DNA of 6,589 nt from DRVV01 sp038868255 (GCA_038868255.1 JAWCTJ010000074.1:1-6589); one strand, 5' to 3'. Counted from the stretch's first letter, positions 1 through 6,127 are shown. The notes: generated by a model not told the origin, from the sequence alone. A program made the numbers and translations.

Positions 1-1
1 A

Positions 2-538
2 TACCGAAGCATAGGACTCGGCACAAAAATCGTCAAGGAAACACTGCCCTTAGCCGGAACACCCTACGTGGAGACATTAGCCGTCATGGCAAAATACAAC
101 CCCTTCTTCGAAAAGGCTGGAATGCAGAAAATCGCCGAAACAAAACCCAACAGGCACTTGCAAGAAGCCATAGAAAAGCTAAATGCGTTAGGCTTCAAGC
201 CCATCATGCTTCAAAGCCTAAAACACAACATCGAAAAAATCATGAAAGTCGGAAAAGAAATAGTCATAGAAATCCTAGCAGAACTCTCAGAGAAAGGCGG
301 CATCCCAAGAAAAAGGATAATAGCCACAAGCAAAGCCTACCCAAACCACGGGGAATTCGTGGAGAAACTCAAAAAACTCAACGTCGAAGAACTGGCTGAA
401 GCACTAAAACGGTTAAGCTTCCTAGCCCAAACAAAAGTCTACCTCTTCTTGAGCCCACAGCCAAAATCCATATCCAAAATCCACAAAACCTTTTTGAAAA
501 CACAAGATAGGCTTAATCAGCACTGGTGCCAGAATTGA
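2..538 (+). CDS. C-terminal part of a GNAT-type acetyltransferase domain protein, probably COG2401 ABC ATPase/acetyltransferase fusion (5' end outside window)
   Basis: The reading frame is open from base 2 to the TGA at 536-538, so the gene enters from the left edge; the in-frame GTG at 68 is internal, not a start. The visible 178 residues begin with YRSIGLGTKIVKETL. This contains an R-x-x-G-x-G acetyl-CoA pyrophosphate-binding loop followed by a helix, the core motif A of GNAT acetyltransferases. Next come PYVETLAVMAKYNPFFEKAGM, which matches my memory of the archaeal COG2401 family (ABC-type ATPase fused to an acetyltransferase), and a Lys-rich helical tail of about 130 residues. No Walker A, signature or Walker B motif is visible, so the ABC half, if present, must lie upstream. 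The acyl acceptor is unknown. The gene overlaps the start of the next gene by up to 13 bases, suggesting translational coupling. GNAT assignment is fairly firm; the COG2401 assignment rests on recall. Confidence 0.65.
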   Translation, partial: YRSIGLGTKIVKETLPLAGTPYVETLAVMAKYNPFFEKAGMQKIAETKPNRHLQEAIEKLNALGFKPIMLQSLKHNIEKIMKVGKEIVIEILAELSEKGGIPRKRIIATSKAYPNHGEFVEKLKKLNVEELAEALKRLSFLAQTKVYLFLSPQPKSISKIHKTFLKTQDRLNQHWCQN

Positions 539-744
539 AAGCCGAATCAGCCATACTAATCGCAGTGGCCATATGCATATTCCTATCCTTCTACTTTTCA
601 CTCTTATCCTTCATGACAGCAGAAGACGTGATAAAGAGGCAATTCGTTTTAATGGCCGTGTATTCCATTCTTTCCAGTATAATAATTTTCGGCTGCCTAC
701 TAACATACCTCATAATTAGGAAAGCTTTCACAAAGACAGCCTAA
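526..744 (+). CDS. small two-helix membrane protein, unknown function
   Basis: This encodes a 72-residue protein with two hydrophobic segments, at about residues 8-30 and 41-65, joined by a short charged loop (AEDVIKRQ) and followed by a basic tail (RKAFTKTA). It looks like a helical hairpin in the membrane. I recognise no family or catalytic motif. Two starts are possible. GTG at 526 gives the longest frame but has no clear SD. TTG at 535 has GGTG (525-528) six bases upstream and overlaps the preceding TGA as TTGA, so it may be the real start and would give 69 residues. Either way the gene overlaps the acetyltransferase-like gene and is probably co-translated with it. Its TAA overlaps the TAG of the opposing kinase gene, leaving no intergenic space. 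The hydrophobic pattern and tight coupling argue that it is a real gene. Confidence 0.6.
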   Translation: MPELKAESAILIAVAICIFLSFYFSLLSFMTAEDVIKRQFVLMAVYSILSSIIIFGCLLTYLIIRKAFTKTA

Positions 745-1445
745 AAGGGTAAAGAATCCAAAGGAGACAGCAGCCAAGGCGCATAAAGCTTCACCACAAC
801 CAACACAAGGAAGGCGAACAACGGCACAGTGATATTATCATCTATCGGATTTGATTCAAAATGCTCCACAAAAGAAGCAACAGCACCCGCGAGAGCCCCA
901 GCTAACCCCAGGACCACAGCGCCCACAGGTATGGAGAAGGCCGCCATTGCAAGGTTTCCCACCCAAGCCTTCGTCCTTCTCTTGTATATGGTGTTGCGCA
1001 CAATCCCTGTTAAAGCATCCCCAACAGACATGAAGAGCACCGGCAGCACTCCAAACCAAAAGTTTCCGCCAGAAACAAGCCAGCCCAGAGTTATTATAAT
1101 CCCCCACATGACACAGAAAGAAACCTCATAGGCGTTTTCCCTCACCTGGAACCAATACATCAGCCTGCCCCTCCTATGTGGCAGATAAAGGAAAACAGCG
1201 AGAAGAAAAGCCATAGCCAAGGGAAAAATTGGCGTCTCGAAAATGCATGGAACAAGAGACGCCACAAGACCCCCAGTAAAAATGTGGATGATTTTCCGAT
1301 TATAATAGACGGCAACATTATGCTGAAAACCACGCCCAACCATCAAACCATAAAGCATCCGAGTCAAAAACACAGCAACAAAAATAACCCAAACGAAAAG
1401 AAAAACCGTCGCGGCAACCTCTCGAAGGGAAACCGTAAACAACAT
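741..1445 (-). CDS. CTP-dependent lipid kinase of the dolichol/phytol kinase (SEC59/VTE5/DGK1-like) family
   Basis: This is a polytopic membrane protein of 234 residues with about seven hydrophobic segments. Family signatures are visible in order: NRKIIHIFTGG (49-59), the conserved ENAYEVSF (103-110), GDALTGIVRN (142-151), then KRRTKAWVGNLAMA (155-168), and DDNITVPL (202-209). This pattern is that of COG0170, in which CTP phosphorylates a membrane alcohol such as dolichol, phytol/geranylgeraniol or diacylglycerol; some members are annotated as phosphatidate cytidylyltransferase. The substrate cannot be read from sequence. Position after a rhamnose cassette favours a polyprenol carrier (inference). 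The start is uncertain. ATG at 1445 places the first helix near the N-terminus. A TTG at 1503-1505 would add 20 residues and overlap the glycosyltransferase stop as TTGA, but that extension is AT-rich, holds two Cys and has no SD. The gene is richer in G+C than the rml genes upstream. Confidence 0.75.
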   Translation of the reverse strand: MLFTVSLREVAATVFLFVWVIFVAVFLTRMLYGLMVGRGFQHNVAVYYNRKIIHIFTGGLVASLVPCIFETPIFPLAMAFLLAVFLYLPHRRGRLMYWFQVRENAYEVSFCVMWGIIITLGWLVSGGNFWFGVLPVLFMSVGDALTGIVRNTIYKRRTKAWVGNLAMAAFSIPVGAVVLGLAGALAGAVASFVEHFESNPIDDNITVPLFAFLVLVVVKLYAPWLLSPLDSLPF

Positions 1446-1505
1446 AACAGACACAAAATAAGGATAAACGCCAAAACAACTTAAGTCTTTGCATCTTAAA
1501 ATCAA
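1446..1505 (-). promoter_or_regulatory. possible internal promoter/leader for the lipid kinase gene
   Basis: If the kinase starts at ATG 1445, these bases after the glycosyltransferase stop are non-coding. They are AT-rich. On the minus strand they hold GATTTTAAG (about 1503-1495) and AAAGACTTAAG (about 1490-1480), the latter resembling an archaeal BRE followed by a weak TATA-like box about 35-40 bases before the ATG. This is a pattern guess. If the TTG start is used, the stretch is coding instead. Confidence 0.2.
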
Positions 1506-2521
1506 AGGCGTACTTTAGTTGAGCATCTTAAGACGGGCACTTTACCTAAATTTAACACCCCATACTTTTCTCTTAGAATCTTTCCGAGGTATATCCCATC
1601 AACTAATGCCCGCAACATATTTTTACGCACGTGATAACTTGCTCTTGAAATAAACAGCCTTCTTAGAACATTCAAGAAGACCAGCTGCTTCTTTCTACTA
1701 TTAGTCATTTCTAATAGAGCTATACGGTTTCTGAGACTATAATACTGAAGCCCAACTTGCTCAGCGAATTTTTTTAGCGTCGCCTTTCTGTAATGTTCTC
1801 CTGTTATCAAGGGTAAAACCACACATTCGTAGCCATGATTCCACATCATTAAAGAAAGGAATGCATCCTCCAGAAAATACAAGAATCCAGCAGTAATATA
1901 CATGATATTGTCTGATTTCAGTGAATGAACAATTGCGTCCACTCGATATAAAGGCATCGTGCCTTCAACAAAAGAAACGTGAAAAGGCTTGCGAAATATA
2001 CCTGCTGGTTTTCCAATAAATGGTGCGTGTACTTTTACAAATTCGTCTATAAACATTCCAGCGCTATCTATTTTTCCATCACTTCCCAAACGCAAAATTA
2101 GACCTTGCACAGCACCCACATTTTCATGACTCTCCATAAAGGAGACCAGTTTCTTTAGATAGTCTTTACGAGGTATAGCATCGTTATTTACAATGGCAAC
2201 ATACTCGGATGTCGGATCTTTAGCCCTATACGCAAAATTAGCGCCACCCGCAAAGCCCAAGTTTTTGTTCAATTTTAGGACATGAGTTCTTGAAGGATTT
2301 TCATTCTTTTTTTTATAACTTTTTATATGCTTCTCAATAACCCTGAGACTGCCATCGGTTGAACCATTATCCACTATTATAAGCTCATAGTTTGGATATT
2401 CTAAACGCAATAGCGCACTCAAGGACTTTTTGATAATGTCTATCACATGAATACTATTATAATTAATCCAGAAGACCGAGACTTTTGGCTCCAACGAAGA
2501 CACCTTTATTTTGATGTGCAC
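1502..2521 (-). CDS. family 2 glycosyltransferase, candidate rhamnosyltransferase
   Basis: This encodes a 339-residue soluble or peripheral GT-A glycosyltransferase. The N-terminal half carries the GT2 signatures: VSVFWINYNS (14-23), VDNGSTDGS (50-58), NLGFAGGAN (87-95) and VNNDAIP (111-117), where NND stands at the DXD-like metal/nucleotide site. Further on, LEDAFLSLMMW (217-227) occupies the place of the usual E-D-x-D-L-S acceptor/base motif, and GEHYRKA (241-247) follows. The rest is a basic helical tail of about 90 residues. GT2 proteins with this motif set include many rhamnosyltransferases; linkage to rmlA/C/B/D makes dTDP-rhamnose the likely donor, but the donor is inferred. I see no transmembrane segment. 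The longest start, GTG 2521, overlaps rmlD by 16 bases. GTG 2503 lies two bases after the rmlD stop and also fits. Neither has a good SD. Confidence 0.85.
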   Translation of the reverse strand: MHIKIKVSSLEPKVSVFWINYNSIHVIDIIKKSLSALLRLEYPNYELIIVDNGSTDGSLRVIEKHIKSYKKKNENPSRTHVLKLNKNLGFAGGANFAYRAKDPTSEYVAIVNNDAIPRKDYLKKLVSFMESHENVGAVQGLILRLGSDGKIDSAGMFIDEFVKVHAPFIGKPAGIFRKPFHVSFVEGTMPLYRVDAIVHSLKSDNIMYITAGFLYFLEDAFLSLMMWNHGYECVVLPLITGEHYRKATLKKFAEQVGLQYYSLRNRIALLEMTNSRKKQLVFLNVLRRLFISRASYHVRKNMLRALVDGIYLGKILREKYGVLNLGKVPVLRCSTKVRL

Positions 2522-3441
2522 GAATTATTCATGTTACTTCCCGATTCCAACACGTATTTTATGATCAATTCTTCCTTTAATTTTCTTACAGCATCCTTGA
2601 TTTGGAGAGGCTTGTTGTATAGATTTTTCATGGCTTTACTTACGTCTAATGATGAATCTTTAGGTCTACTCGCTTTCCATTTTAATTCACACATAGCTAT
2701 CGGTCTTATTAATTCATGATTTAAGTTAAATTCTTCCGCTATTAGCTTTGCAAATTCATATCTGTTCATTCTTGTCGCCCCTGCTAAATGGTAGATACCT
2801 GTAAGTCTCCTCTCAAGTACTTCAAGAAGCATATCTGCTAGATTCGTGTTCAGCGTTGGGGAGACCCACTGGTCCATCACCACGTTTATTGATTCGTTTT
2901 TCCTAAGTTTTTCTATAACCCACAGTGCGAAGTTCGATTTACCTGAAAGTGGTTTTATTCCATAAATAACGCTAGGTCTCGCTATGCAGAACTCGTTCAG
3001 TTTATCAATAACCTCCTCTTCTCCTTTCAATTTTGTCAAGCCGTAGTAATTTATTGGTTCCGGCTCATCTGTCTCTTTATACATCCCCTTATCTCCTTTG
3101 AACACGTAGTCAGTTGATATATAGATCAAGAAAACTCCACGTTGTTTACACAGATCAACAAGATTTCTTGTGCCTTCAACATTTATGTTCCATGCAAGTT
3201 CCTTATCCATCTCACATTTGTCTACATCAGTTAACGCGACGGTATGAACAACTATTTCTGGACTAGCTATCTTGAAAGCTTTCTCCACAGCAGTCCTATT
3301 ACGGATATCAAACTTTATTGGAAAGCCATAGTTTGGTTTATGCATAAAATAACCGGAGTAAACCTTGTAGCCCACGCTAGCAGCTTTCTCTGCCATTTTT
3401 GAGCCCAGAAGGCCGCTAGCCCCGGTTATGAGTATGCTCAT
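2506..3441 (-). CDS. rmlD: dTDP-4-dehydrorhamnose reductase RmlD
   Basis: RmlD reduces dTDP-4-dehydro-L-rhamnose to dTDP-L-rhamnose with NAD(P)H, the last step of the pathway, in the cytoplasm. The 311-residue product is an extended short-chain dehydrogenase. It has the dinucleotide-binding glycine loop ITGASGLLGSK (5-15), STDYVFKG (109-116) with the catalytic Ser/Thr region, and YYGLTKLKGE (132-141), where Y133 and K137 form the YxxxK pair. It ends with a RmlD-typical SRPKDSSLD (258-266). Length fits the family. I chose ATG 3441 because it begins directly before the Rossmann strand and lies five bases after the rfbB stop. GTG 3453 would add only four residues (MVVV) and overlap rfbB. The C-terminus runs about 20 residues past the domain and overlaps the possible GTG start of the glycosyltransferase. 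Related enzymes making 6-deoxytalose or MAT2B-like proteins share the fold, but the neighbours fix the role well. Confidence 0.9.
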   Translation of the reverse strand: MSILITGASGLLGSKMAEKAASVGYKVYSGYFMHKPNYGFPIKFDIRNRTAVEKAFKIASPEIVVHTVALTDVDKCEMDKELAWNINVEGTRNLVDLCKQRGVFLIYISTDYVFKGDKGMYKETDEPEPINYYGLTKLKGEEEVIDKLNEFCIARPSVIYGIKPLSGKSNFALWVIEKLRKNESINVVMDQWVSPTLNTNLADMLLEVLERRLTGIYHLAGATRMNRYEFAKLIAEEFNLNHELIRPIAMCELKWKASRPKDSSLDVSKAMKNLYNKPLQIKDAVRKLKEELIIKYVLESGSNMNNSCTSK

Positions 3442-3446
3442 AACGA

Positions 3447-4445
3447 CTACCACTTAAGCTTCCATGGAGTTGAGTGGAGAATCTTCCCTGAAATTATGGG
3501 CCGCCACCACCATTCATTATTGACATACCACTCCACTGTCCTCCGTAAGCTTTCATGGAACGAATGTTTAGGTTTCCATCCCATCTCTCTTTTAATCTTT
3601 GTCGCATCTATACTATATCTCACATCATGCCCAGGTCTATCTTCAACGAACTCTATTAAATTGTCACTCTTACCCATTATGGCAAGGATCATCTTTACAA
3701 CTTCTATGTTCTCAAACTCATTCCCGGCGGAAATGTTATATATTTCACCGGATCCCCCGCCTTTTAAAAGCAGATCTATTGCTTCGCATGTATCCATGAC
3801 GTAGAGCCAATCTCTAACGTTTTTACCAGTCCCGTAGATTGGGACTTTTTGCCCCAACTTAACCCTTATAATCGTTTTAGGTATTAGCTTCTCGGGGAAT
3901 TGGTACGGACCAAAATTATTTGTCGGCCTAGCTATGACAATGTCCAAGTTAAAAGTTCTGTGGTAAGCTAGGCAAATCATGTCAGCAGCAGCCTTAGTTG
4001 CTGAATAGGGTGATGATGGATTAAGCCTATCACTTTCTTTAAATGAACCATCTAAGATCTCGCCGTAAACTTCATCAGTACTTATCTGGATAATCCTGAC
4101 GCTCTTCCGCGCTTTCCTAACAGCCTCAAGAATGCTTAACACGCCATCAACATTACTCCTAAAAAATAAGTGTGGATCTGCTATGCTTCTATCCACGTGT
4201 GTTTCAGCTGCAAAATTTACTATCGCATCAACATCTTCTACAAGCCGCTGTATTAAAGTGTAATCAGCTATATCACCTTTAACGAATTTATATCTCTCTG
4301 TATTTACTCCGCTTAAATTCTTAAAATTAGAACCATATGAGAGGTTATCAACATTGATTATCTGAGCATCCGGGTATTTTTCAAGCATGTACCTAATGAA
4401 ATTTGAGCCTATAAAACCGTATCCACCGGTAACAAGTAATTTCAT
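3447..4445 (-). CDS. rfbB: dTDP-glucose 4,6-dehydratase
   Basis: RfbB (RmlB) converts dTDP-glucose to dTDP-4-dehydro-6-deoxyglucose using tightly bound NAD+. The 332-residue product shows the complete signature set: TGGYGFIGS (6-14) for NAD binding, ISTDEVYGE (121-129) in which the Asp-Glu pair drives water elimination, and SPYSATKAAAD (145-155) with Y147/K151. It continues with RPTNNFGPYQFPEKLIP (173-189), RDWLYVMD (211-218) and EDRPGHDVRYSID (268-280), all typical of the dTDP-sugar dehydratases. Length is normal. ATG 4445 is chosen because the minus strand reads AGGTGA (4456-4451), a good archaeal SD, five bases before it; a longer GTG-started frame to 4481 would add a 12-residue leader with no homology to the fold. 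The SD contains the TGA stop of rmlC, so translation is coupled. The intermediate can also feed other deoxysugars, but rmlC and rmlD flank the gene. Confidence 0.95.
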   Translation of the reverse strand: MKLLVTGGYGFIGSNFIRYMLEKYPDAQIINVDNLSYGSNFKNLSGVNTERYKFVKGDIADYTLIQRLVEDVDAIVNFAAETHVDRSIADPHLFFRSNVDGVLSILEAVRKARKSVRIIQISTDEVYGEILDGSFKESDRLNPSSPYSATKAAADMICLAYHRTFNLDIVIARPTNNFGPYQFPEKLIPKTIIRVKLGQKVPIYGTGKNVRDWLYVMDTCEAIDLLLKGGGSGEIYNISAGNEFENIEVVKMILAIMGKSDNLIEFVEDRPGHDVRYSIDATKIKREMGWKPKHSFHESLRRTVEWYVNNEWWWRPIISGKILHSTPWKLKW

Positions 4446-4450
4446 TGTTT

Positions 4451-4456
4451 TCACCT
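4451..4456 (-). promoter_or_regulatory. Shine-Dalgarno site of rfbB overlapping the rmlC stop
   Basis: The minus strand reads AGGTGA here, complementary to the archaeal 16S rRNA 3' end, five bases before ATG 4445. Its last three bases are the rmlC TGA stop. It settles the rfbB start against the longer frame. Confidence 0.7.
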
Positions 4457-4999
4457 GTGCGGTGGGTAGAACCAATCCCACGGCTTACCCACTCTTGGGT
4501 CGTCCATTCTTCCATTGATTTTAATGGGCATTATTAATGGATCATTCCATGGTCTTCTTTCTTCATCAGGATTTGCGTAATCATAGAGTTTATTTACAAA
4601 ATATATGAGGAAGGCCGGCTTATAGCCTATCACCTTGAACCCGTGCCAATAGTGACCAGGAATTCTCAATACTTGCATTCTGTCTTCACTTAAAATTACT
4701 TCTACCAAATCTCCTCTCGTCGATGATTTTTTCTCATCATCATAAGCGCACACTTTAATGGAACCTTTCAATACCAAAAAGTAGTCCGTTTGACCATGCC
4801 TATGCCTATGCCAAGCCCTAACTACGCCCGGATAAGTCACGGATAAATTCGCCTGAAGTATCGAATCCTCGCCAAGAAGCTCCTTCCAGTCGCTACGCAT
4901 TATTTCGATGAACGCCCCGCGCTCATCTGGAGAAAGCAGTAAATCGACCAGTTTAATTCCTGAAAGCGAAAGCTCCTTGACCTCGCCTATTAAGGGCAT
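4451..4999 (-). CDS. rmlC: dTDP-4-dehydrorhamnose 3,5-epimerase family cupin (RmlC-like)
   Basis: This 182-residue cupin would epimerise C3 and C5 of dTDP-4-dehydro-6-deoxyglucose to the L-rhamnose configuration. Family marks are DERGAFIE (25-32), NLSVTYPGVVRAWHRH (51-66) in place of the usual GVxRGLHxQ, then YFLVLKGSIKVCAYD (73-87). They continue with IPGHYWHGF (113-121, matching IPxGxxHGF), a Tyr in AFLIYFV (Y133), and RRPWNDP (148-154). H64 aligns with the catalytic base. The segment is clearly divergent: RAWHRHRHGQ replaces the canonical RGLHYQ and adds two His. An Asp for the His-Asp dyad may be D166 or D167. The start is secure: an in-frame TGA lies nine bases upstream of ATG 4999. The gene sits between rmlA and rfbB, so the role is very likely C3/C5 epimerisation. 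A related sugar-nucleotide epimerase or isomerase of the same fold is the alternative. Confidence 0.8.
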   Translation of the reverse strand: MPLIGEVKELSLSGIKLVDLLLSPDERGAFIEIMRSDWKELLGEDSILQANLSVTYPGVVRAWHRHRHGQTDYFLVLKGSIKVCAYDDEKKSSTRGDLVEVILSEDRMQVLRIPGHYWHGFKVIGYKPAFLIYFVNKLYDYANPDEERRPWNDPLIMPIKINGRMDDPRVGKPWDWFYPPHR

Positions 5000-5055
5000 A
5001 GCGGCTCACATAGCTGCATAGTTGCTTAGACCATAAATGACTTTTGGAAAATCGT
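5000..5055 (-). other. rmlA-rmlC spacer with a nested short reading frame
   Basis: This 56-base gap is the only clear spacer within the operon. On the minus strand the motif CTATG occurs three times: before ATG 5019, before ATG 5011 and before the real rmlC ATG 4999. ATG 5011 is followed at once by TGA. ATG 5019 opens nine codons that stop at 4990, inside rmlC. A weak TATA-like CATTTATGG lies near 5040-5032. No good SD precedes rmlC, only GTGAG. Any regulatory role is speculative. Confidence 0.25.
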
Positions 5056-6120
5056 TTATATTTCGACTTCAGAATAATCTCCAACATTAAGCTTTACAGT
5101 TCCCTTTCCTCTAATGTTTTTAATTACTTTCACATTTTTACCAACAAGGCTCTCTTCCAGTCTATTTATGCCTTTTACTATCGCGTTCTCGAGGATTACA
5201 CAGCACTCAACCGAGCTTTCCACTATTTGTGCACCATTACCTATGCTTGTATATGGTCCTATGAAAGAATCTTGAATTAGACAATTTTCTCCGATGACTG
5301 CAGGTCCCCTAATAATGCTATTGACTATTTTCGCGGTTTCTCCTATAGATACTCTCCCATCAACTCTTGAGTTTATGAGTTCCCCCTTTACGTCCCTCTT
5401 CGTTCGTTCATCTAAGATTAATGCATTAGCATACAAAATATCATCCTTTTTCCCAGTGTCGAGCCACCATCCTCTAACAATATTGTAGCCCACTGTATAT
5501 CCCTTCTCAATCATCATGTGAATAGCGTCGGTTATCTCTAGTTCACCTCTCCAGCTAGGTTTAAGCTCTCTTATAACGTCAAAAACCACCGGCTTAAAGA
5601 AATATACCCCAACTAAGGCGTATTTGCTTGGTGGAATTTTGGGTTTTTCAACTAGACCTACAAGTTTACCATTTTCATCGAATTTTGCCACACCAAACCT
5701 AGTTGGGTCTTCGACCTCCTTAAGGAGTACGTAAGCATCATAGTCTCCATCAAAAAACTCCTTAACATACATTTTGATGCCATTCTGTAATAAATTGTCT
5801 CCAAGATAAACTACAAATTCACTTTCTCCAATAAATTCCCTACACAAGCCTACTGCATGGGCTATTCCAAGCGGCTTACTCTGATGGATGTAAGTGATAT
5901 TTACGCCGAATTCAGATCCATCTCCATAATATTCTCTAACCATTTCTGGGTAAATGTTCCCCAGAACTATGGCTATATCCTTAATGCCAGAATCCCGAAT
6001 ATCCTCTAGCACATATTGACTGATAGGCTTATTTGCAATTGGAATAAGTTGCTTCGGTCCGCTGAAGGTCAAGGGTCTAAGCCGAGTACCAGCACCACCA
6101 TGCAGAATTACACCCTTCAT
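5056..6120 (-). CDS. rmlA: glucose-1-phosphate thymidylyltransferase, long form with C-terminal left-handed beta-helix
   Basis: RmlA joins glucose-1-phosphate and dTTP to give dTDP-glucose, the entry step of the rhamnose pathway. The 354-residue product has an N-terminal nucleotidyltransferase domain: LHGGAGTRLRPLT (6-18) binds the nucleotide, PKQLIPIANKP (22-32) holds the catalytic Lys, LGDN (106-109) gives the metal-binding Asp, then VEKP (157-160), PSWRGELEITDAI (188-200) and GWWLDTG (217-223). From about residue 245 hexapeptide-type repeats appear (GRVSIGE, IIRGPAVIGENC, SFIGPYTSIGNG), forming a left-handed beta-helix. This is the archaeal/actinobacterial long form of about 350 residues, without evidence here for an added acetyltransferase activity. 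ATG 6120 is preceded by GAGGAG (6133-6128) seven bases upstream, which decides it over the ATG at 6135. It is the first gene of the operon. UDP-glucose pyrophosphorylases share the fold but differ in the motif wording. Confidence 0.95.
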   Translation of the reverse strand: MKGVILHGGAGTRLRPLTFSGPKQLIPIANKPISQYVLEDIRDSGIKDIAIVLGNIYPEMVREYYGDGSEFGVNITYIHQSKPLGIAHAVGLCREFIGESEFVVYLGDNLLQNGIKMYVKEFFDGDYDAYVLLKEVEDPTRFGVAKFDENGKLVGLVEKPKIPPSKYALVGVYFFKPVVFDVIRELKPSWRGELEITDAIHMMIEKGYTVGYNIVRGWWLDTGKKDDILYANALILDERTKRDVKGELINSRVDGRVSIGETAKIVNSIIRGPAVIGENCLIQDSFIGPYTSIGNGAQIVESSVECCVILENAIVKGINRLEESLVGKNVKVIKNIRGKGTVKLNVGDYSEVEI

Positions 6121-6127
6121 GGTGTTT

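Noticed and set aside
720..729. Palindrome GAAAGCTTTC near the convergent stops as a terminator
   Set aside because: It has no loop and no T-run after it, lies within coding sequence, and ten-base palindromes are expected several times by chance.
829..1131. Open frame of 100 codons on the plus strand
   Set aside because: It lies antisense to the lipid kinase, whose family motifs are clear. Its Pro/Lys/Thr-rich product has no domain pattern and looks like a shadow.
1176..1484. Open frame of 102 codons on the plus strand, Lys/Asn-rich
   Set aside because: It is antisense to the first helices of the kinase. The Lys/Asn richness is what hydrophobic codons read as on the opposite strand.
1491..1531. 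Nine-base direct repeat GCATCTTAA (1491-1499 and 1523-1531) flanking the GT2 stop
   Set aside because: About one such pair within 50 bases is expected by chance in a window this long, and there is no matching copy at the other cassette boundary, so it is not evidence of insertion.
2305..2330. Long T-run on the plus strand as a terminator
   Set aside because: It is inside the GT2 gene, where it encodes Lys codons (SYKKKNEN) on the minus strand.
2447..2719. Open frame across the rmlD/GT2 junction on the plus strand
   Set aside because: It is antisense to two well-supported genes and has no recognisable motif.
3496..3804. Two overlapping plus-strand frames inside rfbB
   Set aside because: They are antisense to conserved rfbB motifs and have compositions typical of shadow frames.
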